The notes below the pieces were generated by a model. That model saw only the letters and a program-made list of their open reading frames with translations, searched no databases and had not been told where the DNA came from. Shown here piece by piece: positions 17,424 through 17,952 of a stretch of 17,952 nt of DNA (position 1 is its first letter; each line of letters starts with the position of its first letter). The position numbers and the translations under genes are program-made. The stretch lies in the NCBI GenBank assembly GCA_003024985.2, contig PXIH01S0019625.1. One strand, 5' to 3'. Source of the stretch: Euperipatoides rowelli. Taxonomy: Eukaryota; Onychophora; Udeonychophora; Euonychophora; Peripatopsidae.

Positions 17424-17431
17424 GACACAGC

Positions 17432-17952
17432 CAGGTAGTCTAATTCTTCATCTTAAAAGATGCTATTCTGCTATCATTTGAAATATTATGTACAGTAGTT
17501 GAAATCAACATTATTAATATAATTCCTGATCATCATAAATAAAAAAGTTTAAATTATTAGAATTAAATTTATATTGAATAGGAAGTGCACAGTATATAGC
17601 TTTACTGCTTTGAGGCAAAGATGACAAAAGTCAACAGTTTTAATTCTATGTGTAAGTTATTTGGAATCCTGGGTTCATTATATTATGGTCCTGTTAATCC
17701 TCTGATTGTGTTTATCCATGGTGGTAGCAGGGCTGAAACTAGAGAATTTTATTGGAGGGGGAGAACTAAGAAATTTCCCAACTCTAACTTCTTAAATTCT
17801 CAACTCATAAAGAGTTTTTCCATGAGAACCTAGAAATCAATCATATAATCCACATTTTACTGCATTTTTGACATCCGCGCATATGTCATTACGATAGGGC
17901 TGCCGGAAATTGTGTTAAAATTCTTGAAATCGATCAAAAAATAATTATTTCA
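17432..17952. other. Spacer; possible element edge at right
   Basis: AGCAGGGCTGAAACTAGAG with a nearby GGAGGGGGAGAAC (about 17727-17766) looks like a decayed terminal inverted repeat, but no partner lies before the window ends. A 70-codon frame (17621-17833) runs through it and has no recognisable domain, so it is not called as a gene. Confidence 0.4.

Noticed and set aside
17621-17833. 70-codon plus frame near the right edge
   Set aside because: No domain. It passes through a likely repeat edge near 17727, and length alone is not enough.

Overview
This is 17.95 kb of very A+T-rich (roughly 68% by eye) non-coding animal DNA. Single-base Ns (2170, 12199, 12444), intron-like spacing, hAT and piggyBac elements, a Ty3/Gypsy-type integrase fossil and a Maverick/Polinton-type protease fossil all point to a metazoan nuclear genome. 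The long poly-A, poly-C and TA-rich tracts and the recurrent word TAGGCTA fit a marine invertebrate or a fish, but no gene fixes the phylum. No operons, ribosome binding sites, CRISPR arrays or rRNA genes are visible.

Protein-coding content is sparse. The best host-gene candidate is one internal exon at 8135-8311 (+). It is 177 nt and phase 1-1, with a plausible acceptor and donor, and its product is not recognised. A GC/CpG-richer patch at 3635-4051 could be a terminal exon plus 3' UTR with AATAAA, but the evidence is weak. All other protein similarity is fossil: a broken integrase core (11523-11850, +), a broken adenovirus-type cysteine protease (12718-12937, -) and a doubtful non-LTR reverse-transcriptase scrap (10244-10432, -).

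Layout: 1-2025 is AT-rich spacer with a 19-bp hairpin. 2034-2390 is a hAT-type miniature element with a perfect 8-bp target duplication and an internal tandem duplication interrupted by an N. 4378-4639 is a large foldback with a 41-bp perfect stem. 6140-6960 and 10561-11375 are two diverged copies of one dispersed repeat in opposite orientation. They flank 3.6 kb that holds the candidate exon, an 8.4-8.8 kb minisatellite with higher-order structure, the two CTCF-like motifs and both copies of a second repeat family. 11523-11850 is the integrase fossil.

12159-13802 is the most intricate locus. It is a hAT-bounded mosaic flanked by the perfect 8-bp duplication GCTTACAT. It contains two copies of the hAT 5' end, a Maverick-type protease fossil between them, and a piggyBac-like miniature element (TTAA/CCCTTTCCACTCC). 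14787-14858 is a tRNA-like sequence on the minus strand followed by a T11 run. 14976-15352 is a three-copy 126-131 bp tandem repeat. 15802-16224 and 17183-17423 are two more hAT-type miniature elements.

Most of the structure is therefore layered transposon insertion rather than a working gene system. The nested hAT locus, the foldback, the inverted repeat pair and the unidentified exon deserve the closest look.
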